Notes: generated from the letters alone by a model not told the origin. A stretch of 64,000 nt of DNA from Flavobacterium poyangense (GCF_011751075.1 NZ_JAALLN010000002.1:390709-454708), one strand, 5' to 3'. Shown: positions 28,588 through 36,990, counted from the stretch's first letter. Made by a program: numbers and translations.

Positions 28588-29345
28588 TATATTTTAAGAA
28601 AGTCCTACAAGTTTTTAAACAATTTCTATTGAAAAATCAAAATACAAGATTTAAGGCGTTATTTTGGTTTCGAACGAAGCCTAAGTTGTTTAATTAAAAA
28701 AATAAGCAACAGCGGCTAAAAAATACCATTCTGCCGTTGGTTTTAAACTAAACTACCATTCTATTTCTAAGTAAACGATTATTTACGTTTTACAAGTAAA
28801 TAATGCCGAAGGCGCCGCTTTTTTTTCGAAAAATCAAACTAATCCGGGAAAGTATCTTCTTCAGAGCTATAATCGCAACGAAAAGCACTAGCTACAAACA
28901 TTAAAAGTAAATCTAACAACCTAATACATTTAAAATTATGCTATTATCTAACATCACTTTATGTTTCCATTTAAATTAAAATGTCAACCTGAGCGAAGTC
29001 GAAGGCTACATTAGAAACGTCACATCTTTCCCAATTCCTTTCTTTACAAATCTAAAATTCAACAGTCTAGATTACGCTATCTAATCTGAAAAACAAATCG
29101 GTTTCGCAAAGTTATAGTTCCCTAAATTCGCAATCTTAGTTTAATCCTAATTTGTCATTTCAATTTCATCTATTGTTCCTATTTACTCAAGAAGTCATTA
29201 TGTGCAAATAAATTATATAAAACATTATAAATCAAACAATTAAATAACAAATATAGCCAAAAATAAAGCGAAACAAATATAAAAACAAGTAGTCCACACA
29301 TGTTTTTAAAGCCAATTGCACCGAAATCTTATTAGTTATTCCAAA

Positions 29346-29361
29346 TGTTCCACGTGAAACA
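29346..29361. promoter_or_regulatory. parS-like site, best match to the general bacterial consensus
   Basis: TGTTCCACGTGAAACA differs from the consensus TGTTTCACGTGAAACA at a single base. It lies between the gene-free tandem modules and the helicase gene end. Confidence 0.7.
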
Positions 29362-29432
29362 TCAACTAACTAAAAGAACCGTAACTCATTCACCCCAAAT
29401 TATTGGAATTTGGAATTTAAAAAAGGAATTTT

Positions 29433-31712
29433 TTAATTGATACTCGCTTTAAACATTTTAAGCTCATCCCATGTAAACTCATCACCGTATTTTTCCTTCA
29501 ATGGATTAAGTGATTCTTCCTGATAAAACTGAAAAGCTTCTCTCAAAGCCAGTATTTTATCATAAGGCAAAACCTCTGAAATTTCCACTTTTTTAGCCTG
29601 AATTAATTTGACGAAATGCATTTCGATTGTCTGTACCGTTAGCTTCCTAATTCGGGCAATATCCTGAATAGAATTCTTCTCTATCCACAGCTCATGAGTT
29701 TCTTCAATCGTAGTTTTTTTAACTGCTTTGGGTTCATTTTTATCCAGTTTTTTTGAGGTATAACGGATAACCGGTTCATCGGTTTTAAAGATGTCGGTAT
29801 TGGCCATTTTAAACTCTTCCCTGATCTTTTCCAGCTTATTTACTTTGAAGTTTTTAATAGCAGAAGAGCTCAATTTTTCTTTGCAAATTGTTTCTCCGGC
29901 TACCACAATTTCAATCAATAATTTGGCTTTCATAAGACGCAAAACAGCTTTTGTTTGCAAATCATCCAGAAAAGTCAGCTCTTCGTAAAATTCTTTCACT
30001 TTTTTAAACTTCTGAATTTCAGCCATTTTATGTAAAATATCCGTAACCAATTTGTCCATTGGGCCGAAAAAGTAATCGTAAGCAGCCACTACTCTTTCCT
30101 GAACAAAATACAAATCGACCGTTTCTTTACTAAAAATTTTATTCAACTGCTGAATAAACTTTTGTGCAGGATCTACAAGCTGTTCTATTGTTTCTAACCG
30201 CTTGTGCGCCCAAATGGCATGTTTCGCTTTTTCCGAAGTAGCTGCATTTTCGTTGTAACTAAAGCGATGATTGCGCCATTCTTGCGCCAAATCAGACCAA
30301 TTAAAACTGTTAATCAGATAGTTGTGGATAAAATTCTTCGTTTCAAAGTGCAAGGATTTCTCCAAAATTTCTTCGGTGGCTTTGTTCAAAGCATAATCCA
30401 TCACATCCTGATCGTTAGAAATACCATTCATTCGCATCGGAGAAAGCAAAATAAGCCCTTTTAAGGACCTTAAACGCGATAATGCTACATAGGCCTGCCC
30501 GGGAAGAAAAACTTGCGATACATCAAGCGCTGCTTTGTCAAAAGTCAATCCCTGGCTTTTATGCACGGTAATAGCCCAGGCCAATTTGATCGGGTAATGC
30601 GCAAATGTGCCCAAAATTTCCTCTTCGATCTCTTTGGTGAGCTCGTTTACTTTGTAACGGATGTTTTTCCATTCGTACTTTTCAACTTCAATCGTTTTAT
30701 TTTCTTCGGGGAAATGCACAAAGATCTCTTCCGGCGAAAGGGATTTGATAACCCCCATTTTCCCATTAAAATAACGCTTTTCAAAAGACAAATCATTTTT
30801 AACAAACATCACCTGTGCACCTACTTTGAGCTTTAGATTCTCTTCAACCGGGAAGATTTTTTCAGGAAAATCACTTACAACAGACGGCAAAAAGGAATAT
30901 TCATTACCTGCTAAATCATTTATTGCCTGCTCGTTAATCGAATCTGCTTTGGCATTATGTGTCGTCAAAGTGACATATCCCGGATTACTCTTCAAATCAA
31001 AATCGGGCTGCACATATTCGTTTAAAAACTCCACATCAGCAGGTGAAATCTGATTGTTGCGAAGGTTATTCAATACCGAAATAAAAGCATCATCTGTCTG
31101 TCGGTAAATCTTAGATAATTCAATATACAAGGGTGGATTTTGCTGCAGTACATGCGAATGAAAGAAGAATTTTCCCTTGTAATAATTGCGTAAAGTTCGC
31201 CATTCTTCATCACGAATTACAGGCGGTAATTGCAATAAATCACCAATAAAAAGTACCTGAACCCCACCAAAAGCATACGAATTTCTGCGCACAGTCTGCA
31301 TCATAAAGTCAATGGCATCAAGCACATCGGCACGCAACATACTTACTTCATCTATGATCAGTAACTCCATGTTTCTGATTACACTACGCTTTACATTATT
31401 CATTTTAAAATGCCTGCGCAAGGTCTCTTTAGTCTCAAATTTAACCGTTTCCGTAAACTGCGGATTGGCTTCAAAAGAAGGAATAAAAGTGGCAAAAGGC
31501 AGTTGAAACATCGAATGAATGGTCACACCACCGGCATTTAAAGCCGCAATTCCGGTTGGTGCAACTACCACGGTATTCTTGTGAGTTGTGGCAATAATTT
31601 CCCGCAAAAGTGTCGTTTTACCCGTTCCGGCTTTACCTGTAAGGAAAATCGACTTCTGTGTTTGATTGATAAATTGTAAAGTATAAGCAGCTGCTTCTGA
31701 GACGTTTTGCAT
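29433..31712 (-). CDS. PIF1/RecD-like superfamily 1B DNA helicase with C-terminal HTH
   Basis: 759 residues. Walker A GKAGTGKT is at residues 26-33, followed by VVVAPTGIAALNAGGVTIHSMF (motif Ia region), LLIIDEVSMLRADVLD (Walker B), GGVQVLFIGDLLQLPPV (motif III), and near residue 380 AWAITVHKSQGLTFDKAALDVS and AYVALSRLRSLKGLIL (motifs V and VI). The last ~100 residues (HELWIEKNSIQDIARIRKLTVQTIEMHFVKLI) form the helix-turn-helix found at the end of Bacteroidota PIF1-like and RecQ-like helicases. The protein probably unwinds DNA or resolves secondary structure during replication. It is a single gene, with its start at ATG 31712. Confidence 0.9.
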   Translation of the reverse strand: MQNVSEAAAYTLQFINQTQKSIFLTGKAGTGKTTLLREIIATTHKNTVVVAPTGIAALNAGGVTIHSMFQLPFATFIPSFEANPQFTETVKFETKETLRRHFKMNNVKRSVIRNMELLIIDEVSMLRADVLDAIDFMMQTVRRNSYAFGGVQVLFIGDLLQLPPVIRDEEWRTLRNYYKGKFFFHSHVLQQNPPLYIELSKIYRQTDDAFISVLNNLRNNQISPADVEFLNEYVQPDFDLKSNPGYVTLTTHNAKADSINEQAINDLAGNEYSFLPSVVSDFPEKIFPVEENLKLKVGAQVMFVKNDLSFEKRYFNGKMGVIKSLSPEEIFVHFPEENKTIEVEKYEWKNIRYKVNELTKEIEEEILGTFAHYPIKLAWAITVHKSQGLTFDKAALDVSQVFLPGQAYVALSRLRSLKGLILLSPMRMNGISNDQDVMDYALNKATEEILEKSLHFETKNFIHNYLINSFNWSDLAQEWRNHRFSYNENAATSEKAKHAIWAHKRLETIEQLVDPAQKFIQQLNKIFSKETVDLYFVQERVVAAYDYFFGPMDKLVTDILHKMAEIQKFKKVKEFYEELTFLDDLQTKAVLRLMKAKLLIEIVVAGETICKEKLSSSAIKNFKVNKLEKIREEFKMANTDIFKTDEPVIRYTSKKLDKNEPKAVKKTTIEETHELWIEKNSIQDIARIRKLTVQTIEMHFVKLIQAKKVEISEVLPYDKILALREAFQFYQEESLNPLKEKYGDEFTWDELKMFKASIN

Positions 31713-31759
31713 TATGGCTTCTATTGAAAAACTAAAAGTATTGTATTTTTTATAAAAGA

Positions 31760-31790
31760 AAAAAACCTAAATCCAAATAGATTTAGGTTT
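31760..31790 (-). terminator. Terminator of the ompH-like gene
   Basis: Stem AAACCTAAAT (31763-31772) / ATTTAGGTTT (31781-31790). On the minus strand the stem is followed by a T-rich run. Confidence 0.8.
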
Positions 31791-31814
31791 CCAACATTTA
31801 GTTCGTTTTGTGTA

Positions 31815-32396
31815 TTATTTTTTAGCTTCCGCTCCTTCTTTTGCAGGGGCTTTTGCGTCTGTTTTTGGTGCAGATTTGTACTTGTCGTTCAACTCTTTAA
31901 CGATTGCTTTTGTAATATCATATTTGTCTTCAGCATACAAAACTGTTGCCGCATCACCAGTACCATAGATGTAAGAATAACCGTTTTTCTTACCGTATTC
32001 TTTGATGAATTTTTTCACTCCACTTACCAAAGAATCCATTTCTACACCACTTTCTTGTTGCAATTGCTGAGATAAAGCTTGTTGAGCATAACCCAATTGT
32101 TGCTCTCTTTTTTGCAATTCAGCACCTCTTTGTTGTGCCCATGCTTGTCCGTTTGCTTGTGCCTGACTTTGAAAATTAGCAGCGTCTTGTTTAAAACGAG
32201 TAATTTCAGCTTGTAGTTGTCTTCCCTTTTCTTCTGCTTGAGATTTGTATTTTGCTTCAAGATCTTTTGCTTCAGTGTACTCTTTCATTAAAACCGAGGT
32301 ATCAACGTAAGCCGTTTTTACTTCTTTAACTTCTGCTGTTTTACCACATGAAACAACTAAAATTGAAACCGCGATAATTACTAATGCTTTTTTCAT
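31815..32396 (-). CDS. OmpH/Skp-family periplasmic chaperone, predicted lipoprotein
   Basis: 193 residues. The signal has a lipobox (SILVVSCGK, Cys at ~17), so the protein is predicted to be lipid-anchored, unlike soluble Skp. KTAYVDTSVLMKEY is the typical OmpH/Skp opening strand. It is followed by two long helices rich in Glu/Gln/Lys (residues ~40-115, the tentacles), then YSYIYGTGDAATVLYAEDKYDITKAIVKELN, the closing part of the body domain, and a Lys/Ala/Pro-rich tail. Members bind unfolded outer-membrane proteins in the periplasm. It is a single gene with its own promoter and terminator. Confidence 0.88.
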   Translation of the reverse strand: MKKALVIIAVSILVVSCGKTAEVKEVKTAYVDTSVLMKEYTEAKDLEAKYKSQAEEKGRQLQAEITRFKQDAANFQSQAQANGQAWAQQRGAELQKREQQLGYAQQALSQQLQQESGVEMDSLVSGVKKFIKEYGKKNGYSYIYGTGDAATVLYAEDKYDITKAIVKELNDKYKSAPKTDAKAPAKEGAEAKK

Positions 32397-32428
32397 TTCT
32401 TTAATTTCTATTTTTTTAATGTTGAAGA

Positions 32429-32457
32429 CAAAAATATAAAAAAATAAATAGCATCAA
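32429..32457 (-). promoter_or_regulatory. Promoter of the ompH-like gene
   Basis: On the minus strand: TTG (32457-32455), 18 bp spacer, TATTTTTG (32436-32429). It is placed about 33 bp before the ATG at 32396. Confidence 0.6.
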
Positions 32458-32617
32458 CATAAAGTTTAAAAAATGCTCTTTTTTTCTTGTATCAATTTTT
32501 GTTATCGGACTTAAGTTATGTATAATTTACTGTTATTAATAATGGATTCTATAGCTTGTTTTTAAGCAATTTTCTAAAAAAAGACATATTCAGAGTCCTT
32601 TTTACCTAAAAGTATCG

Positions 32618-32652
32618 CTAAAACACGCTTAAAATGAGTTTTAAGTGTTTTT
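32618..32652 (-). terminator. Probable terminator of the methyltransferase gene
   Basis: The inverted repeat with arms around AAAACACTTAAAA and its complement overlaps the stop codon of the methyltransferase gene. A T-run is only moderately developed. Confidence 0.45.
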
Positions 32653-33489
32653 TAGCACGTAAATGTGCGAAGAATATTCCATCGTACGTCTGGCTTTTAG
32701 ATTTGACTTCAAACCTACCAAAAAAGCGCTGATATAATTCATTTTTCCGGTTTTGTACTTTTCGGATAATAAGCTCACATAAAAAGAATCAAATTTCATC
32801 GGAAGTACCTTTTCCAATTTCATATCGACTTTTTCAAAAAGAGATTGAATCGCTTTTTTAGAAAAATGCCAAAAATGAATTGGCACATCATATGCTGCCC
32901 AAAACGCATCATAATGTTTCGCGTCATACGATTTAAAATTTGGAACCGCAACAATTAAAGTTCCAGTTGGTTTTAATAAACGTTTCAATTCCTGAATTTG
33001 CAACTCCAAATTTGGAACGTGTTCTAAAACATGCCACATGGTAATCACATCAAAAGAATTATTTTCAAGAATGCTAATTTCATCGACAAATGAAATTCCT
33101 TTTTTTATTGCAATTTCTTTAGCTCTTGGACTCGGTTCTACTCCAATCGTTTCCCAACCGTCATTTTTTGCAGTTAGCAAAAAATCACCCGTTCCGGCAC
33201 CAATGTCTAAAATCCTGCCTTTTTGAGATTGCTCCGTATTAATCAAATTCAACTTATTCTTTAAAGCTATATTTTTCACAAAATGATAAGCCTTTTCAAA
33301 TAACGAACGTTTGTTGTCTGTGTGCGAAATATAATCTTCACTTTCGTAATACTTTCCTAAATTTTCTAAATCCGGTTGCGGAGATGTAATCAACATGTCC
33401 AGGTTTTCATCATAATACAATTCAAAAATTTCTTTAGAAACTGAATGGTCTTTTACAGTAAGAAAGTGTTTTTTATTTAAAACGTTCAT
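32641..33489 (-). CDS. Class I SAM-dependent methyltransferase
   Basis: 282 residues from ATG at 33489. A GTG at 33547-33549 would add 20 residues that read like spacer and is not preferred. The glycine-rich SAM motif is GRILDIGAGTGDFLLTAKNDGW (residues ~89-110), and ITMWHVLEHVPNLELQIQELKRLLKPTGTLIVAVPN is the motif II/III region typical of the UbiG/Methyltransf_23 group. The N-terminal ~60 residues look like the small head seen in glycan- or natural-product-modifying enzymes of this group. The substrate cannot be told from sequence. It lies 86 bp before the ompH-like promoter region and follows a GNAT gene in the same direction. Confidence 0.82.
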   Translation of the reverse strand: MNVLNKKHFLTVKDHSVSKEIFELYYDENLDMLITSPQPDLENLGKYYESEDYISHTDNKRSLFEKAYHFVKNIALKNKLNLINTEQSQKGRILDIGAGTGDFLLTAKNDGWETIGVEPSPRAKEIAIKKGISFVDEISILENNSFDVITMWHVLEHVPNLELQIQELKRLLKPTGTLIVAVPNFKSYDAKHYDAFWAAYDVPIHFWHFSKKAIQSLFEKVDMKLEKVLPMKFDSFYVSLLSEKYKTGKMNYISAFLVGLKSNLKARRTMEYSSHIYVLKNT

Positions 33490-33575
33490 TTTATAAATAT
33501 TGGTGTTTTGATTTAATTCTACAGCAAACCCTAAAAATGAAAAATTCACTTTTAGGGCTTGTTCTATTTACTCTT

Positions 33576-34040
33576 TTAATATTTCCAATTTATTTTGACA
33601 GCGGACATTTTTTCGCTTTCAAATCTTTTTCCTTTTATCACCTCAAATCCGTTTTTGATATAAAACGACATCGGAGATCTATATTTTTCTTTGTTACGCT
33701 TTAGATCAGTTTCATGATCGATCACCCAACCATTCAAACTTCTTTTATTCTTTTTTAATTCATTCATCAAAAACGAGCCGTTTCCACTACCTTGAAAATC
33801 GTTATCCAAAATTATGGCAAACCAATCTTCTCCTTCTCTTAAAAAAGTAAAAGCCCAACCACTGATGTTGTTCACATCATCAATCAACAAATAATGATTC
33901 TTTTCAACTAATGCGTTCAAATACGAATCAAAATCATCCATTGTTTGATAATTTAATTTCAACGGATATTCATTATTCCAAAGTTGCAACACTGTTTCCT
34001 TATCCTGCAATGATAAAACTTCTTTCTTAATTATCTTCAT
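33576..34040 (-). CDS. GNAT-family N-acetyltransferase
   Basis: 154 residues from ATG at 34040; a TTG two codons earlier is less likely. The acetyl-CoA binding motif A is DWFAIILDNDFQGSGNGSFLMNELK (residues ~70-95, with QGSGNG matching Q/RxxGxG/A). The C-terminal PMSFYIKNGFEVIKGKRFE is the usual final strand-helix. The acceptor is unknown. It is 86 bp upstream of the methyltransferase in the same direction and may be cotranscribed. Confidence 0.82.
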   Translation of the reverse strand: MKIIKKEVLSLQDKETVLQLWNNEYPLKLNYQTMDDFDSYLNALVEKNHYLLIDDVNNISGWAFTFLREGEDWFAIILDNDFQGSGNGSFLMNELKKNKRSLNGWVIDHETDLKRNKEKYRSPMSFYIKNGFEVIKGKRFESEKMSAVKINWKY

Positions 34041-34085
34041 CTGCAAACAACAAAAAAATACTTAGATACATTTCTTTACAAAATA

Positions 34086-34099
34086 GTTTCACGTGGAAC
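34086..34099. promoter_or_regulatory. parS-like palindrome
   Basis: GTTTCACGTGGAAC with CACGTG at 34090-34095. It lies in the spacer between mnmG and the GNAT gene. Confidence 0.65.
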
Positions 34100-34107
34100 A
34101 CTTTTTT

Positions 34108-34260
34108 TAATTTTAGATTGTTGATTTTAGATTTTAGATTTCAGATTAAATCGACATGGGATAAAAAAATCCAACTCTGAAATTCCAAATTCCAAATTCC
34201 AAATTCCAAATTCCAAATTCCACAATCTAAAATCTAAAATCTAAAATCTAAAATCTGAAA
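34108..34260. repeat. Heptanucleotide repeat cluster with inverted arms
   Basis: AAATTCC is repeated about six times (34180-34221), followed by AATCTAA four times (34224-34253). The left part (34110-34146) carries the inverse (TTTTAGATT units), so the two ends can pair over roughly 35 bp. No coding capacity. Confidence 0.85.
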
Positions 34261-34272
34261 TCCCCTCTCCTC

Positions 34273-36144
34273 TTATCTACCCATATAAATCAATAACACC
34301 GAAATATCACTCGGAGAAACTCCGCTGATTCTTGATGCTTGAGAAATAGTTACCGGACGGATTTTGCTTAACTTTTGTTTTGCTTCAATCGACATGGATT
34401 TAATTTTGTTGTAATCAAAATTTTCAGGGATTTTCACCTCTTCCAGTCTTGTCAATTTGTCCGCATTATTTCGTTCTTTTTCGATGTAGCCCGAATACTT
34501 CACCTGAATTTCGGCTTGCTCTAAAATTTCCTGATCCAGATTATGTTCTGCAACATATTCTTTCACTTTCTCAAATTTCATGATATCTTCCAAATCAATT
34601 TGCGGACGGGAGAAAACTTTAAACATTTTATCACCTTGCGTAATCAATGCCGTTTCTTTAGATTCCAAAATAGGATTTGCCTCTCCAACCGAAACACTTG
34701 TTTCTTTGAAAAAGGCAACCATCTTTTCTGACTCGTTTAATTTGTGTTCCATTCTGCGCAAACGCTTTTCAGAAGCCAGACCAATTTCGTGTGACATTGG
34801 TGTCAATCTAAAATCAGCATTGTCCTGACGCAACAATGTTCTATACTCTGCTCTCGATGTAAACATACGATACGGTTCCTCTGTACCTTTCGTAATGAGG
34901 TCATCAATCAGAACTCCGATATAAGCTTCATCGCGTTTCAAAATCAATGGCGCTTTTTCGTGCACTTTTAAATGCGCATTAATTCCGGCCATCAATCCTT
35001 GCGAAGCTGCTTCTTCATATCCGGTTGTTCCATTTATTTGTCCTGCAAAATACAACCCTTCAACCAACTTTGTTTCCAAAGTATGTTTCAATTGCGTTGG
35101 CGGGAAATAATCATACTCGATCGCGTAACCTGGACGGAAAAATTTCACGTTCTCAAAACCGGCCACAGAACGCAATGCTTTAAACTGAATATCTTCCGGA
35201 AGCGAAGTCGAAAATCCATTCACATAAACCTCACAAGTATTCCACCCTTCCGGTTCCACAAATAATTGATGACGCTCCTTATCAGCAAAACGATTAATCT
35301 TATCTTCTATCGAAGGACAGTATCTCGGGCCGATACTTTTTATACGACCGTTGAACATTGGTGAACGATCAAAACCAGATCTCAAAATATCATGAACATC
35401 CAATGACGTGTACGTCATGTAACACGATCTCTGATGAACCAATGGTGCTGTCACATCTGAATACGAAAACTTATCCGGTTTCGCGTCACCTTTCTCTTCA
35501 TTCATTTTAGAATAATCCAAAGAACGTCCATCAACTCTTGGTGGCGTTCCTGTCTTCATTCTTCCTGCTTCAAATCCTACCTGAACCAAATCTTCTGTAA
35601 TTCCGAATGCAGCACTTTCACCCGCTCTTCCTCCACCAAACTGTTTGTCCCCAATATGAATCAAACCATTCAAAAAAGTCCCATTTGTCAAAACCACAGA
35701 CTTCGCACGAATCTCAATTCCAAGCGAAGTTTTCACTCCTTTGATTCTTCCATTCTCAATAATCAAACCTTTCACCATCTCCTGGTAGAAATCCAGATTT
35801 GGAGTTCCCTCCAACATCATTCTCCATTCCTCGGCAAAACGCATACGATCACTTTGAACTCTTGGCGACCACATTGCAGGTCCTTTTGATTTGTTCAACA
35901 TTTTAAATTGAATTGCCGTCCGATCCGAAACAATTCCGGAGTATCCTCCGAGCGCATCGATCTCACGAACAATCTGTCCTTTTGCAATTCCACCCATCGC
36001 AGGGTTGCAAGACATCTGTGCAATGTTCTGCAAACTCATTGTAACCAATAGCGTTTTTGATCCCAAATTTGCGGCCGCTGCCGCGGCCTCGGAACCAGCA
36101 TGGCCTGCACCAACCACAATAACATCGTATTCTTCTAAAAACAT
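34273..36144 (-). CDS. mnmG: tRNA uridine-5-carboxymethylaminomethyl modification enzyme MnmG (GidA)
   Basis: 623 residues, the standard length. The FAD-binding dinucleotide fold is GAGHAGSEAAAAAANLG (residues ~12-28). NPAMGGIAKGQIVREIDALGG, the GidA signature KTGTPPRVDGRSLDYS, the second signature TGYEEAASQGLMAGINAH, and the C-terminal helical domain (RPVTISQASRISGVSPSDISVLLIYMGR) are all present. With MnmE it modifies the wobble uridine of several tRNAs. It lies between two sets of parS-like palindromes, consistent with the common location of gidA near replication origins. Confidence 0.97.
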   Translation of the reverse strand: MFLEEYDVIVVGAGHAGSEAAAAAANLGSKTLLVTMSLQNIAQMSCNPAMGGIAKGQIVREIDALGGYSGIVSDRTAIQFKMLNKSKGPAMWSPRVQSDRMRFAEEWRMMLEGTPNLDFYQEMVKGLIIENGRIKGVKTSLGIEIRAKSVVLTNGTFLNGLIHIGDKQFGGGRAGESAAFGITEDLVQVGFEAGRMKTGTPPRVDGRSLDYSKMNEEKGDAKPDKFSYSDVTAPLVHQRSCYMTYTSLDVHDILRSGFDRSPMFNGRIKSIGPRYCPSIEDKINRFADKERHQLFVEPEGWNTCEVYVNGFSTSLPEDIQFKALRSVAGFENVKFFRPGYAIEYDYFPPTQLKHTLETKLVEGLYFAGQINGTTGYEEAASQGLMAGINAHLKVHEKAPLILKRDEAYIGVLIDDLITKGTEEPYRMFTSRAEYRTLLRQDNADFRLTPMSHEIGLASEKRLRRMEHKLNESEKMVAFFKETSVSVGEANPILESKETALITQGDKMFKVFSRPQIDLEDIMKFEKVKEYVAEHNLDQEILEQAEIQVKYSGYIEKERNNADKLTRLEEVKIPENFDYNKIKSMSIEAKQKLSKIRPVTISQASRISGVSPSDISVLLIYMGR

Positions 36145-36207
36145 TTTGCTTTATTATTCTCCGGAAACCCTTTAAGGTGGCACCCAGAATTAACTTTATA
36201 TTCATTT

Positions 36208-36221
36208 GTTCCACGTGGAAC
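36208..36221. promoter_or_regulatory. parS-like palindrome
   Basis: Perfect palindrome GTTCCACGTGGAAC, 64 bp upstream of the mnmG start. Confidence 0.75.
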
Positions 36222-36388
36222 GCAATTTTTTAAATTCCAAAAAAAGAAAATCTAAATCCCAAAATCTCTTCTACACGCTTAAAGCTTCATTCTTTATATC
36301 TCATTTTTCAAGTTTCACGTTCCGAATTTCAAGTTCAAAACTTTACTTTTCGCAACTCATTACTTACAAAAAAATCACAATATATACT

Positions 36389-36402
36389 GTTCCACGTGGA
36401 AC
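36389..36402. promoter_or_regulatory. parS-like palindrome
   Basis: Perfect palindrome GTTCCACGTGGAAC; first of five sites spaced 44-51 bp apart. Confidence 0.75.
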
Positions 36403-36428
36403 CAAATCGATCTCAAAAATCAAAAAAC

Positions 36429-36450
36429 AAACGTTCCACGTGGAACGTTT
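36429..36450. promoter_or_regulatory. parS-like site in a 22-bp perfect palindrome
   Basis: GTTCCACGTGGAAC core at 36433-36446 extended on both sides by AAAC/GTTT, giving the longest palindrome of the set. Confidence 0.78.
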
Positions 36451-36478
36451 TATATTTTGCTTCGTAAATTCTATACAT

Positions 36479-36492
36479 CTTTCACGTGGAAC
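36479..36492. promoter_or_regulatory. parS-like palindrome (one end base off)
   Basis: CTTTCACGTGGAAC with CACGTG core at 36483-36488. Confidence 0.65.
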
Positions 36493-36524
36493 ACTCTCAA
36501 AATATATGGAAACATCAGCGATAT

Positions 36525-36538
36525 GTTTCACGTGGAAC
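36525..36538. promoter_or_regulatory. parS-like palindrome
   Basis: GTTTCACGTGGAAC, identical to the site at 34086. Confidence 0.72.
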
Positions 36539-36570
36539 ACCAAATTTTAAACTTAAAAAAGATGTTTAAG

Positions 36571-36990
36571 TTATAGTTCCACGTGGAACATGGCAATTTT
36601 TTCGTCTTCTTTCGAGCGCATTAATTCGGCATCTGCATCCGACTTATCTTTGTATCCACAGTAATGTAAGATACCATGAGCTAAAACACGCTTCAATTCT
36701 TCTTCAAAAGAAACATTAAAATCTTTAGCATTATCTGCTACTCTTTCAACAGAAACAAAAATATCTCCGTTTAATTCGTTACCAACGGTGTAATCAAAAC
36801 TGATAATATCTGTTAGTGTGTCGTGATCCAGATACTCAACATTTATCTTATGAAGATATTCATCGTCACAAAAAATGTAATTTATCTCTCCCTCATTTTT
36901 GTTTTCAGAAACAATTACAGCACTCAACCAATCAGTAAAGGCTTCTTCGTTGTCTAAATTAAATTCTGTTTCGTAATTAAAATTGATCAT
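36571..36990 (-). CDS. ybeY: rRNA maturation endoribonuclease YbeY
   Basis: 139 residues. DIISFDY (residues ~61-67) and the metal motif HGILHYCGYKD (105-115) identify the family. The third metal ligand position is Asp (GYKD) instead of the usual His (GYDH), a variant I know from other Bacteroidota. YbeY acts in 16S rRNA 3'-end maturation and ribosome quality control. Its ATG overlaps the TGA of the DUF4175 gene (ATGA), so the two are translationally coupled. The C-terminal FHVEL is encoded by a parS-like palindrome. Confidence 0.93.
   Translation of the reverse strand: MINFNYETEFNLDNEEAFTDWLSAVIVSENKNEGEINYIFCDDEYLHKINVEYLDHDTLTDIISFDYTVGNELNGDIFVSVERVADNAKDFNVSFEEELKRVLAHGILHYCGYKDKSDADAELMRSKEDEKIAMFHVEL
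36576..36589. promoter_or_regulatory. parS-like palindrome inside the 3' end of ybeY
   Basis: GTTCCACGTGGAAC on the plus strand; read on the minus strand it encodes the last residues (FHVEL) of YbeY. Confidence 0.72.

Larger units (their letters stand above)
27574..29432. repeat. Gene-free region built of two diverged ~850-900 bp tandem modules plus a third partial one
   Basis: No credible gene. Landmarks recur in order: a parS-like palindrome (27678, 28573, 29347); GCCGAAGGCGCCG (27907 and 28805, offset 898); AACCTGAGCGA followed by TCGAAGGC (28135 and 28986, offset 851); CCCTAAATTC (28267 and 29120). The sequence between landmarks is similar but heavily diverged. The third module is cut short by the 3' end of the helicase gene. 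Confidence 0.7.
36145..36570. other. mnmG-ybeY spacer packed with parS-like sites
   Basis: A 426-bp spacer with five parS-like palindromes, a sixth lying just inside the ybeY 3' end. No gene: the apparent plus-strand frame starting MFHVER is made by the palindromes themselves. Confidence 0.75.

Noticed and set aside
30323..30331. DnaA-box match TGTGGATAA
   Set aside because: Single match inside the helicase coding sequence; no cluster. The same applies to TGTGAATAA at 26552.
36206..36550. Plus-strand frame beginning MFHVER with TFHVER and FTWNTK repeats
   Set aside because: Produced by translating the parS-like palindromes; not a gene.
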